Of a stretch of 64,000 nt of DNA, positions 56,601 through 64,000 are shown piece after piece (position 1 is the first letter of the stretch; each line of letters starts with the position of its first letter). The notes beneath the pieces are model-generated. The model was not told the origin of the DNA, made no database searches, and saw only the letters and a program-made list of their open reading frames with translations. Origin of the DNA: Schistocephalus solidus (lineage: Eukaryota; Platyhelminthes; Cestoda; Diphyllobothriidea; Diphyllobothriidae); NCBI GenBank assembly GCA_017591395.1, contig WEDG01004983.1, positions 1 through 64,000 on the forward strand, written 5' to 3'. The translations under genes and the position numbers were made by a program.

Positions 56601-59600
56601 ACTGAACTGAAAAAAAGTCAGCTATGAGTGTTAAAATAAGTGTTACCGACGCTGATGTGCAGAGACAGGGCTAGAATGAGTTTATCCTACAAGGCAGCTG
56701 TGGGTGATATCGATAGCCGCGATTTGTAATCCTCTTGGACAGAACATGCAAACTGGACTCGGAGAGCATGCTCCTACAAAGCCTACTGACATGGTGCAGA
56801 TAAAAGTCAAAAAAACATGAAATAAAGTGACCCCTTCTGATCAGTACTTATCCCTGGTGAGTTTTTGTTCATTGGATAAAAAGACGTCACTTAGAGTACT
56901 TAATTCAAATTCTTCCAAAAATAAACCAGCAGAATTATTAAAGGGTCGAGGAAGAATTTAATTCCCCTTTATTTCTATTTTCCGATATTGTAAAAGGTAA
57001 TACAGGTTTTATAATTTTAAGGAACCACATTTAGTATATACTCAGGCAGGGAGGTGATCATAGCAGACAAATGAAATACATTACAAACTCCCGGCGAACC
57101 TGTGAGACAGTAAATGGTGTGTGGTCCTTAAAAAGGAACAGACAACAATTAAAGGCTATAGAAGGAAAATTTAATAATACTCATTGGAGATGGTGCGTTT
57201 AAGACCATTTGCCCAAAGTACCTACGGTCTGCCCAGTTCTTCGCTGGTCCTTGAGCATGTGGTCCTGATGCATGCCACCGAGGCGCTCAAAAATCCGCAG
57301 GATGAGATAATGATCGCCTTGATTTCTCTTCTACTTAAATGACCCCCGAATCTTAAAAGTTACGTGTATTCAAACACAGTTTTTTTCCTTGTACATGATT
57401 TTGATGCTCCGACCCTGCCTCTGTCTTGACATCGGACACAGACGGGTGGGGGGAGGAGAGAATGCGGTAGCTATAGCTTAAGTCTAATATCACTTAAAAC
57501 TAACCCACACGCAAGTCCAGTCCCTGCACCGCCATGCTGTGCAGCACACGGTGGACCTCATCGAAATCGAGGGTCGAATTGTCCTGTATATGACTTGGAG
57601 ACAGCGAGTTAAACCAAACAAAGGATGGCTTCAGTTTATGGGCACAGCAATCTCAAACAGAAAGACAAGGAATTTGGCTTTTCAACACGAGGTCACCACT
57701 TTACTTTGGCTTGCCTAAATTACAAACTACGAACAACTAGAGTGACCGAAACAGTATTAAAAAAAGAGTGCGAAGAACAACGGAAGGTTAAAATAGAACA
57801 ACCACTCTTTCGGGCGCAGTATGGAAGGTTAAAAGCAGGCAGGAGAATAATGTGTACCTTTGGGAACGGGTTCGAAACGGTATGCGTCAAATAGTTGGCC
57901 TAGTTCCTGGTCAAGCTCTGGCGTCCAAACTGATGCCCGTGAACTGAAAAAGAGTTGGGGACAAGGATAAAGTACCTTGTTTGGTTGAAAAGGTCGTAAG
58001 AGGTGAGCAATAAAATTGCTATTTATAGAGGGAAAAGATTAAAGGGGACCTCCGTTGGATCCCGTGGCAATCAACGCGTGCGGTTGAATCGCGAACCGTC
58101 TGAGGAACTGCCCAACTAACTGTGGGGCTACATCTTCGACCTGATGTTTGGTTATTCAACCTCTTGAACGTCTCCACACATATATTTACTTCATCTTCGG
58201 AGGTAGGTAGTTTGAATTTTTATAATTGACGGGCACTGTCTTGTCGATCGCACTAAATTCGCCTCGGAAACTCGATATACTTTACCTGTCCGGCTCATTG
58301 TGCTGAATACCGAGCGAGTGACAGAGTAATACTAGACTTGAAGAGTCGCTAGAGATACTTTTGCTCATAAGAAGACTCTTCGCTCGCCAGAATCATGTCT
58401 TCATTCATTTGAGTTTTAAAACTCTTACTGGAGTCCCAGCCTCTCAGTTCCTGATAGACCTCGAAAGTAGCAGGATTCAATCAGGCGAAATGATGGTCTC
58501 CTTTGACGCAACGTCATTGTTCACATCCATCCCACCGAGTTTAGCACAATAAGTCATACGCAGGAGACTTGAAGAGTCATACGACGAAATCCAGAGTGCC
58601 CTCAACGTTTAATACCTCATGAGGCTGTCCGAATTTTATCAAAAGACCTACTTCACCTTTGCAGGAGAAACCTATGAGCAGATCAAGGGAACTCCAATGG
58701 GCTCCCCTATCTCCGGTTTAATGGCAGAATTGGTCCTACAGGAATTTGAGAAGATTGCCTTCACCCAACAGACGCCGATACTTTGAGAGAGAGAGGGAGA
58801 GCTACGCTTTATTTTGAAAGTAAAATTTCGAAAATTTCAGCAAAAAGGTCCTCCATTCACCTTGAAGAATCGTCCTTGAATGCGTCTCAAAATATCGATC
58901 AATATGGACTTCCTTCAAATGGTGCCAGTGTCGTGCGCTGATGACCTCATTTGGTGTCGCTACATAGAGGAACATGCTGCAGAAGTTGAATGGTCAACTT
59001 AACTCGATCTTGCCAGCCATACAATTCACGAGGGAAGAAGAAAAAGAGCAGCAGCTCCCCTTGATGTGCTCGTCAGGCCCAGTTCCAACGGCAAAATAGA
59101 AACAGCTGCCTGCAGGAAGGCGACGAAGAGCACACAGCTCCTCCATTTTCAACAGCAACCACCCGGTGGCTCGCGAATGAAGCTGTATGAGAACACTGCT
59201 CAAACGAATCCAGGCTCGCAGCATCAATCCGGGACAAAAAGCACACGAGTCCCGATATATCCGCGAATAGTTTATGCGGAACGACTACCGAAAGCCATTC
59301 ATAAGCCGACGCTTATGTGTTCGCTCCCGGAGGACACAACCAGAACCGGCTCGTAGGGTATGGCATTTATTGCCATACATTTAGGAAGTGTCAGAGGCGA
59401 GTGAGCGCATTGCTGCGGGGCTAGGTGTCGGCATTGAGCACAGGCCCAAAGCTACCATGCGCAGCAGGATCATGAAAATCAAGGACCAAATAAATTCCAG
59501 TGAGCAGTCCATAGTATCCTGCGACTAAAATGTCCTCGTACTTACACAGGAGAGACTAAACGCATGCTTGGATCACGTATACATGAGAATAAGCTGTCTG

Positions 59601-62600
59601 TGAGACGGGGTGACGGATTATCACAAGTTTCTGCCTGCACCTATGAAATGGGTCACGAGTATGACTTCGCGGTCACATGGTACTCGCCGAGGCCAAAAGC
59701 AAGACAAGCCGGGAATGGACTGAACGCTGGGCCTCCGATGAGAACTCGGCCAATCGATCTATCGTTCTGGCGGCGGCATACAAAGCTCTGTGCAGTCATT
59801 TTCGGACTGGTGTCACTGGCTTTTGATTGGCCCCTGCCACCTATAACTGTTACTTCTTTTGTTACAGATTTTATCTCTGACGATAGACTTTATAAGAGTT
59901 CGAAAACTTAAATTAATCAAACCATAATTCCGGCGAGCGAAGAGCCTTCTTATTTACTCATACACACACCAGGAATGCGAACATTCGCCTCAATTTAGAT
60001 CATGTTCATTCCCACCCTTTACGAGACGGTACGTAGCGAACATCTTATGCGATACGGAATTTAGAGCGACCTTCATAAGGTGTGGTGAGTGATAGTAGAA
60101 GATGACGGTAAAAAAATTTTTAGTAAAATAGGTCGTGGTCATATCTGCTCGGTCAGTACACTCGACTAAAACGGATAAAAAAGCGTCTGCAATAAAATGT
60201 CCTCTCTCTGACCGACGATTATCACAGAATACCTACACTGCGGCCGCTAAGATCAGACATTCTTGTGTCCTGAACTCAGGATTCTGTCTGCTACTTGCAT
60301 GTTAAAAGATGACAGTAACGCAAGAAGAACTAACCCGGCATCAAAGGTTCCATAACCATTGAAGGCCTCGAAACTCTCCTTGGCTGATTTGAGGAATAGG
60401 GCTTCAACCGAGACATTCCTGTTGCGCTCAAAGGCCTCAAAAAACTTCCGCAGGATGTACTTAATGAATTTCAGCAGTTCCTACAATGCAATAGTAGTAT
60501 TAAAGGCAACACCATAGGTGCATTATAAAATGTTATTTTGGCCTGGTCCTGCTTGTTTTAAGTAGGAAATCAACATTAAAGATGAAGTCGGTCAGTATAG
60601 GCTGCGTGAGGGCTATGTGCACTTGCTGTAGAAAGCCAGATTTCATATGATTTAAAACACACACATAAGTTGGGAAGTATGCCATTTTGCGTCATTTAAG
60701 TTCAGAAAGTAATTAATACTGTGATTAAATGTCAACTTATTGTGTCCAAGGTTTGGTTCTGCTGTGGTGAGACAGTATACACTTGCAGTGAAGTTAGACA
60801 TGGGCCGTTTATTCGAAACGCGAAAGCTAGGCACACCTCAGCGATCGCGCTGTTTCGAATAGTTTTACAACGATTATGAGACTAGATCTAATGCGAAAAG
60901 CCAACTTTAGAGTGATATTACCGACAAAGATAAGGGAGATTGGAATGGCTATTTCTAGCTGATTAGTTGCTATCAGCCAGTCATACCCAACCCAAATTTG
61001 GAACACCTGAGGCTCCCTCTATCGCCTCTCATCCGATTGCAACCGATTGGGCACGGAGCCCGTGGCTCAATGGTTAGGACGGTGGACCTCTAACTAACAG
61101 GTCGCGGGTTCAAGCCTCAGGTGGCACAACATCTGGGTTGGGTATGGCTGGCTGACGATGGTTAATAAGTCAGAAATGGACATTGAAATCAGCCTTGTCC
61201 TTGTCCGTAAAGCTAATAACGAAGTGTGCCAGCAGACTGGATCAACTAAGGTACCAGAAACTTAGATGCAGCGAACGAACAACAATCGGCCAACTTCTGA
61301 GCGATCGTAATAAACCAAAAGAATTCTGCCTTTAGTTCACGCCAGCGGTAGCGTCATAACCGGTCCAATAGGTTATTCTAATGAATTTTACGAGTACTTT
61401 GAGGAATAAGAACATCTGAATTATGCGGCAGATTAACTGCACCTGAAATTCATCCTGCTTAGAGATCCCAGGGTCATTGACGATACTCTGGAAGACGCGA
61501 AATAGCCGAACCTGGAAACAGGCGCCCGGCAAACGCCTGCGGACAGCGACACGGTGAAAGAGACGTACCAGACAGTCGTTGGTGGTGGGCGGGTTGAGAG
61601 CATAGTTCTCCAGAAGAAGGCTTTGCGAAATAAAATTGACGGGGCTTTAGGAGGAACCTCAAGCACGTTTAATCCGCACATTTAAACATGGTGCGGTTCA
61701 TTTTTAAGCCTCCAAGTTCACAACAAAAACGGGTTCACTCACGTTAAATTGCGTATGGTATGCGCATGCGCAAACTTTAGCAAAGGTTGTCCAGATCCAA
61801 GGAAACCTCCTTATTAATAACAGAGAATTCGTCGTCCGAGTCCTCCAGCTCGCGAGCAATCAAATCTTCCTCCTCTTCCTCGGCATCATCTGTAATATCC
61901 TCGCCAATTCTTTTGAGGGCTTCTAATTCTTCTTCTTTAAAAAAGAAAAACGCGCCGAGTTAGATGCAGTTTTGGCACCGGTGAGGAACAGCATTCTGAC
62001 AAAATCAGACGCACCCACAAGATCAAGCATGAAAATTCGCTTCAGTGCTATAAACTCAGAAACCGCCGATGGCGCGAGACCAGCTTCTAGAGCACGAGTC
62101 ATGTCCTGTCCATCGTCGTCATGCTCATCCTGTTCGTTCATGGTGGCAGTGGTGGGTGCGGACTCCGGCCAAATCTCCCACATAAGGCGGGCAATTCGCA
62201 GAGCCTGCATCAGACGTCCCTCCTGCAGGGCAGTGTGCACCAGACGGATGGCATTTCGCAATTGTGCGGCAACGGCGTCTCGATCGTCGGCTTCCGTCTC
62301 AGCTGTCGGATCAAACAGCTGTGGTAACTCCTCGGCATTCTCTGCGGTCTGGAGGCTGCCGTTCTGGTCAGCCAGGAGACGCAACAGGCGGTAAGAAAGT
62401 GAGGTGGTGTTGTTGGTGCCAGCGGCGGGATCGCCGGTCCAGACAAGCCTCCGTTCAGCAGCTCGTTCTTCTGGCGTCTGGCCTGCACGCCTCTGTGCAC
62501 GCCTGCGAGCTGCCTGTAATTCACGACGCCGCTGCTTCTGTTGCTCACGTTTTTTTCGTTGTTCCTCGGTTCGTCGACGACGGCGCTGTCGTTGGGAGAC

Positions 62601-62685
62601 GACAAGAGTCTTGTTGGTCTTCTCTTGAGCTGAGATCAGGTTAAGGAAGAGGTTCGCGCCCTCCGCTAGATCAATTAAGTATTGT
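44348..62685 (-). CDS. TIMELESS: TIMELESS (timeout orthologue), replication-fork protection protein, C-terminal half
   Basis: TIMELESS with TIPIN stabilises replication forks and supports checkpoint signalling in the nucleus. On the minus strand the exons match the family in order: LIDLAEGANLFLNLI and a basic stretch (62.6 kb), QEGRLMQALRIARLMWEIWP (62.2 kb), an acidic run (61.9 kb), LLLENYALNPPTTNDCLVRL with FHRVAVRRRL (61.6 kb), KFIKYILRKFFEAFERNRNV (60.4 kb), VWTPELDQELGQLFDAY (57.9 kb), TRRQIIMRLIYLTKIDSAKS (56.5 kb) and RSRKEVGQKLIELGLVSS (54.9 kb). An acidic, basic-patched tail ends LESSDED at 44,348. The N-terminal half lies past the right edge. One join (54,558 to 49,152) is out of phase, so a small exon is missing there. 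Three autonomous-type retroelements have enlarged its introns. Confidence 0.92.
45400..47475 (+). mobile_element. Degenerate BovB/RTE-like LINE (endonuclease and 3' end)
   Basis: GRLNEERQDANVGFTFNDAL and RRLPTAPQGINHRPVS (about 45,460-45,570) match the endonuclease of the large RTE/BovB-like LINE family of flatworms. The second half follows (RAKITCMHSSPCRWQKLDNI, about 45,850-45,930, and WADRRLISKV near 45,972). Most of the reverse transcriptase is missing or unreadable. AKTWTVYENHARKPNYFHLT (46,855-46,920) is the 3' part of the reverse transcriptase ORF, and a decayed zinc-finger-like tail extends to about 47,400. It lies antisense within a TIMELESS intron. Confidence 0.82.
47620..48250 (+). 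repeat. Unclassified interspersed repeat, copy 4
   Basis: Ordered blocks match the copy at 22,310: GATGAATTGCGCATGAATTA with ACTGATAGCAGACGTGTG, TGTTTACACGTGCCACAC, GTCAGATGGCAGCCTTCCCA, and CTGCAGTCTCCAGAGCCAAT with GGCACTAGTCTACTGTCC. The last part is followed by CCCGTCTAAACGTGCCACAC, a repeat of an internal block. It is the only copy found in the TIMELESS half of the window. Confidence 0.68.
48251..48820 (-). other. TIMELESS intron segment
   Basis: No repeat or domain recognised. The frame at 48,472-48,714 is Pro/His/Gln-rich without family resemblance. Confidence 0.45.
48821..49152 (-). CDS. TIMELESS: TIMELESS exon, acidic/Ser C-terminal tail
   Basis: An excellent acceptor (TTTTCTCTTTTTTTCTTCGTCGCAG) opens DLLSPVSPTTTANDGGVGRR. 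Next come FDPDDSDTSEGNSNGS and PPIKRRRTLTALDS, then a Ser/Glu-rich stretch ending GDEDILQ at donor GTTCGT. It is likely disordered, with a nuclear-localisation-like KRRR patch. The family has a similar poorly conserved C-terminal tail. The overlapping plus-strand frame 48,794-49,297 is a shadow. Confidence 0.75.
49153..50280 (-). other. TIMELESS intron segment
   Basis: No domain or repeat family recognised in this AT-rich stretch. Confidence 0.45.
50290..50520 (-). mobile_element. Penelope-like element 3' tail (fragment)
   Basis: Plus-strand CCCGACGTTTCGGACTCTAA and CCCATCATCAGAGACAGTAT resemble (as complement) the tail of the Penelope-like copy at 38.24 kb (CCATCGTCAGAGATACC) and at 59.87 kb (TCTCTGACGATAGA). 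No coding domain is attached, so the assignment is tentative. Confidence 0.5.
51567..52121 (+). pseudogene. RTE-like AP endonuclease domain, inactivated
   Basis: This is the longest intact part of the element. The usual GDxN catalytic position reads AGHWNG, so the catalytic aspartate is histidine. TASQIDYIHDS and GSDHVVV remain. The upstream endonuclease portion (51,230-51,560) is readable only with stops. Confidence 0.87.
52580..53700 (+). pseudogene. RTE-like reverse transcriptase domain, inactivated
   Basis: Read through frames 52,792-53,049, 53,046-53,243 and 53,343-53,696. Motif A is CFIAFSAAFDS, where the family has Asp in place of the first Ala. Motif C is YIND where the family has YADD. 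Several frameshifts and stops occur at 52,600-52,790. Both catalytic motifs are damaged. Confidence 0.88.
53891..54557 (-). other. TIMELESS intron segment
   Basis: AT-rich, with no repeat or domain recognised. The frame of the adjacent exon stays open to 54,460 on the minus strand but probably ends at the donor at 54,557. Confidence 0.45.
54558..55025 (-). CDS. TIMELESS: TIMELESS exon, second C-terminal repeat motif
   Basis: The acceptor TATACCTAG joins in phase (G plus AC gives Asp). DFLSDLMNTLKCEYEDRV leads to SRKEVGQKLIELGLVSSPSQ, aligning with family SRARIVDKLLALGLVAERRE. A basic stretch (GRSAGKGRSRKPTEDELEEL, KPRRRKSRRSRV) and an acidic end follow. The donor is CCCCGTAAAG; an alternative donor GTAGGT lies near 54,488. 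Confidence 0.9.
55026..55570 (-). other. TIMELESS intron segment
   Basis: No domain recognised. The plus-strand frame at 55,203-55,406 is a chance frame. Confidence 0.45.
55595..55664 (-). repeat. tRNA-derived SINE head (minus copy), second module
   Basis: As complement it reads GGGGCCTAGTAGCTCAGTTA (A box) and then GTACTAACGCCTTCCCCTTG with CTGGCGTGGGTTC. It is the same family as at 11.1-11.8 kb. Plus-strand CGTGAGTTTAATCACACTTG immediately follows, as at 11,228. Confidence 0.8.
55931..56007 (+). repeat. tRNA-derived SINE head (plus copy), second module
   Basis: Mutated A box GGAACCTCGCAGCGCAGTTG, B box GGGTTCGAATTCC and the family tail GCCGAGTTTTTCACAAG. Upstream it carries ACCCAAGTGTGATTAAACTC, inverted relative to the minus copy, so the two heads face each other across about 265 bp. 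Confidence 0.8.
56444..56578 (-). CDS. TIMELESS: TIMELESS exon, first C-terminal repeat motif
   Basis: The acceptor GCATTTTAG joins in phase (G plus GC gives Gly). EDLADVLQRLLSDPGKTRRQ then IIMRLIYLTKIDSAKSLR aligns with family QDVVEAILAHLNTVPRTRKQ then IIHHLVQMGLADSVKDF. The donor GTGAAG at 56,443 fits the next exon; an upstream GTGATG is out of phase. Confidence 0.92.
57200..57590 (-). other. Unassigned exon-like segments inside a TIMELESS intron
   Basis: Minus 57,505-57,580 has a good acceptor (AGTCATATACAG) and a GTGGGT donor. It encodes DNSTLDFDEVHRVLHSMAVQ then GLDLR in phase 0. Minus 57,200-57,320 reads GDHYLILRIFERLGGMHQDH then MLKDQRRTGQTVG; the opposite strand is also open. Neither has a counterpart in known TIMELESS, and the flanking exons join perfectly without them. 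Confidence 0.35.
57858..57943 (-). CDS. TIMELESS: TIMELESS exon, WTPELDQEL segment
   Basis: The acceptor CTCTTTTTCAG and donor GGTACAC join in phase on both sides. SVWTPELDQELGQLFDAYRF aligns with family PTWSPEEEAHLRELYLANKD, the Myb-like start of the C-terminal domain. Confidence 0.92.
58360..59960 (+). mobile_element. Degenerate Penelope-like element (reverse transcriptase and GIY-YIG)
   Basis: MMVSFDATSLFTSIPPSLAQ (motif A), LMRLSEFYQKTYFTFAGETY and EQIKGTPMGSPISGLMAELV (58,490-58,740) are diagnostic of Penelope-like reverse transcriptases. After a GAGAGAGAGGGAGAG tract (58,784) the palm motif C is not recognisable. NGKIETAACRKATKSTQLLH (about 59,090) and a decayed linker follow. The GIY-YIG part YTGETKRMLGSRIHENKLSV then RRGDGLSQVSACTYEMGHEY lies at 59,540-59,670. 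It is broken by many indels and stops, and is inserted antisense in a TIMELESS intron. Confidence 0.9.
60335..60480 (-). CDS. TIMELESS: TIMELESS exon, KYILRKFF segment
   Basis: The acceptor TTGCATTGTAG and donor GGGTTAGT. ELLKFIKYILRKFFEAFERN, VSVEALFLKSAKESFEAFNG and YGTFDAG align with family [40 protein letters not shown] and YGSLDD. This is the strongest single match in the gene. Confidence 0.95.
60920..61020 (-). repeat. Second SINE family, minus copy (headless)
   Basis: GTTGCTATCAGCCAGTCATA then CCCAACCCAAATTTGG and ACACCTGAGG form the inverted partner of the plus-strand copy beginning at 61,056. The two lie about 50 bp apart. Confidence 0.7.
61056..61230 (+). repeat. Second SINE family, plus copy with tRNA-like head
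   Basis: GAGCCCGTGGCTCAATGGTT gives an A box and GCGGGTTCAAGCCTCAGGTG a B box with the right spacing for a tRNA-derived pol III promoter. The tail GTTGGGTATGGCTGGCTGAC follows. The tail and flanking inverted copy make a functional tRNA gene unlikely. Confidence 0.7.
61443..61644 (-). CDS. TIMELESS: TIMELESS exon, conserved core helix
   Basis: The acceptor CTCCTAAAG joins in phase with the 32-nt exon upstream. SLLLENYALNPPTTNDCLVR then LFHRVAVRRRLPGACFQ aligns with family VLLLRSYQQNSAHTNHCIVK then MLHRLAHDLKMEALLFQ. The donor is CAGGTGCAG. Confidence 0.93.
61743..61774 (-). CDS. TIMELESS: TIMELESS 32-nt micro-exon (predicted)
   Basis: Placed between a TTTGCTAAAG acceptor and a strong ACGTGAGTG donor. 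It encodes FAHAHTIRNL, and its phase closes exactly on both sides (0 to 2, then AC plus C). Without it the previous exon runs into a stop and the following donor cannot be used. Confidence 0.7.
61775..61806 (-). other. TIMELESS: 32-nt intron in TIMELESS (predicted)
   Basis: Starts GTTTCC and ends CTAAAG. Removing it keeps the frame through the micro-exon into the well-matched downstream exon. Confidence 0.6.
61807..61934 (-). CDS. TIMELESS: TIMELESS exon, acidic run
   Basis: EEELEALKRIGEDITDDAEE continues with a Glu/Asp run and DDEFSVINKE. Vertebrate TIMELESS has an equivalent poly-Glu run followed by VSEKEFNF at this place. The donor is GAGGTTTCC. Confidence 0.88.
61935..61978 (-). other. 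TIMELESS: 44-nt intron in TIMELESS
   Basis: Starts GTGCCA and ends CTTTTTTAAAG. Splicing joins G plus AA (Glu) in frame. Confidence 0.8.
61979..62685 (-). CDS. TIMELESS: TIMELESS exon (largest placed)
   Basis: The acceptor TGCCTCCATCTAG opens YLIDLAEGANLFLNLISAQE (family FLRDLVETTHLFLKML). A strongly basic, nuclear-localisation-like stretch follows (QRQRRRRRTEEQRKKREQQK). The conserved IRLVHTALQEGRLMQALRIA then RLMWEIWPE aligns with family IQDCLLAGQAPQALTLL then RSAREVWPE. EFIALKRIFMLDLV ends near the donor. Overlapping plus-strand frames are shadows. Confidence 0.93.
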
Positions 62686-64000
62686 CTAGATGGAGGCAGA
62701 CGTTAGAAGGGTTAAATTTAGACACAGCAGACACAGATTTCAAATGAAAACAATAGAAAATGGCTCCAGAAGGGGGAGACTTGTTTCCCTAACTTGTTGG
62801 CCCCCATCACACTTTGTTTATTTGAAGGTAGTTTCTCTGGATTTTGTTAAATTCTGAATTGAATGAAAATCACGATACAGTAGTCACCTCTTGATCAGCT
62901 TCCGCGGTGCAAGGTTAACAAAACCGGTTATTTTAAGAAAGGCTTGTATGTGCACAGGAACCGCAAAGTAGGAACGGAATTTCATGATCGGGAGAAAATT
63001 AATGAAATTAGTCTACTTGCACTTGATGTTCCTTTCAATAGGTAAATCATGTTCAGACTGAATTCGTGTCTTAACCATTAACTGCTTATCCGCAAGACTT
63101 TCTACGCGAACAGTTATTTTGTACCCACTTTCGCATGGATCGATTTCGTCTTTGTCCTCAGTGGTTGGCCAGCCTGATTGGGTTACTCTGCCCTCAGACC
63201 ATCACATGAAGTTTATCGTGCAGAAATGCTAGTCAAATTACCTAGAATGCAGGTTATATTCTGGTTGTTAACTGCTTCATGCTCTTCTAGCATTATTGCT
63301 TTATTACTAGATAACCGAGTGAATTATCCCAGTTATTAAACTGTCTTCCGACAGGTGCCTAATTGGGAGTCTATTCCGGTTAGGAAACATATATCGCGCC
63401 GCAAGCCCCCGACAAAATAAAAATAAGGTGATGTTGCTGTTTTTAATTTCCTCAGAAATTAATCGCTAACTTGGAATAAATCAGTCTATTTGAAGACTTA
63501 TAGGCGTAGACTGAAATTTGATATGAATATTTGGGCCGACTTCTCTTAGCCACAGGGGGTATATCCGCGCAATGCCTGAGGATACAGTGATGCATTTACG
63601 ATCGCGGGGGTCGCGTTCGAGAAACCCTCGCTGAAACGGAAAAACCGTGTTTATATGGGTATTTTTCAATGTTTGAAGATCTTAAAAATTTCCCACATTT
63701 TTATTAACATTTCCCACACAGGTACACTGCATAAACAATTCGTATCCTCTTAGACATTAGGTAAGATTCGCTGAAATGATGTGTATAAACACATTGTTTC
63801 TATACTATGCATTAATATACGTATCATACATCATAGAGAAGTTCTATGTGATAGGTAACCAAGTTTAACACACATTGTAGTAATAAAAATTTCTAAATAA
63901 CTTACGTAGTTATTTTGTATATTATAAAAATTCACAATATATGGAAGCCACAAAAGTTCAAGCGCGATATAGCGAGGGATTATCGTACATACGTTCGCTT
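62686..64000 (-). other. TIMELESS: TIMELESS intron reaching the window edge
   Basis: No further upstream TIMELESS exon could be recognised. The minus frame 63,481-63,669 has no family match. The remaining N-terminal exons are expected beyond 64,000. Confidence 0.5.

Noticed and set aside
61056..61125. Functional tRNA gene
   Set aside because: Good boxes, but the sequence is followed by a family tail and paired with an inverted tail copy; a SINE fits better.
61433..61681. 82-codon minus frame of the TIMELESS core exon in another phase
   Set aside because: Another phase of the same segment gives the conserved family helix with proper splice sites.
61972..62644. Several plus-strand frames of 68-140 codons
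   Set aside because: All are shadows of the large, well-matched TIMELESS exon on the minus strand.

Overview
The window looks like nuclear DNA of a flatworm (Platyhelminthes), probably a tapeworm; the phylum-level call is inference. It rests on long, repeat-rich introns next to introns of 32-44 nt, and on abundant decayed CR1-like, RTE-like, BovB/RTE-like and Penelope-like retroelements together with tRNA-derived SINEs. Splicing follows GT-AG and the standard genetic code. No bacterial operons, rRNA genes or CRISPR arrays were seen. Most open frames are chance or shadow frames; the coding content was worked out from splice sites, frame phase and similarity to known families.

Left flank (1 to about 9.4 kb): intergenic DNA filled with dead retroelements. 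A Ty3/gypsy pol remnant lies on the minus strand (about 1.55-2.92 kb). A CR1-like LINE lies on the plus strand (about 4.56-7.52 kb), directly preceded by a stray piece of a second copy of the same family (4.18-4.52 kb).

Centre (about 9.4-42.5 kb, plus strand): one large multi-exon gene for the nuclear pore scaffold protein NUP188. About 28 exons are placed, most with phase-consistent GT-AG joins, from the N-terminal region to the true stop at 42,475 and an ATTAAA signal at 42,523. Its introns hold a three-headed tRNA-SINE cluster, a long ACT microsatellite, a foldback MITE, two telomere-like GTTAGG patches, several copies of an unclassified interspersed repeat, and a Penelope fragment carrying its GIY-YIG part.

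Right part (44.3 kb to the window edge, minus strand): the C-terminal half of TIMELESS (the replication-fork protein orthologous to fly timeout), convergent with NUP188. Ten exons are placed between 62,685 and 44,348; the N-terminal half lies beyond the right edge. Two introns are only 32 and 44 nt, whereas others exceed 4 kb because of insertions: a BovB/RTE-like LINE (45.4-47.5 kb), an RTE-like LINE (51.1-53.9 kb), a Penelope-like element (58.4-59.9 kb) and two SINE foldback modules.

NUP188 and TIMELESS share no pathway; they are tail-to-tail neighbours separated by about 1.9 kb. The most unusual structure is the recurring head-to-head (foldback) arrangement of tRNA-derived SINEs, the unclassified intronic repeat family, the 384-bp foldback MITE, and exon-like segments inside a TIMELESS intron that would introduce a stop codon if spliced in.
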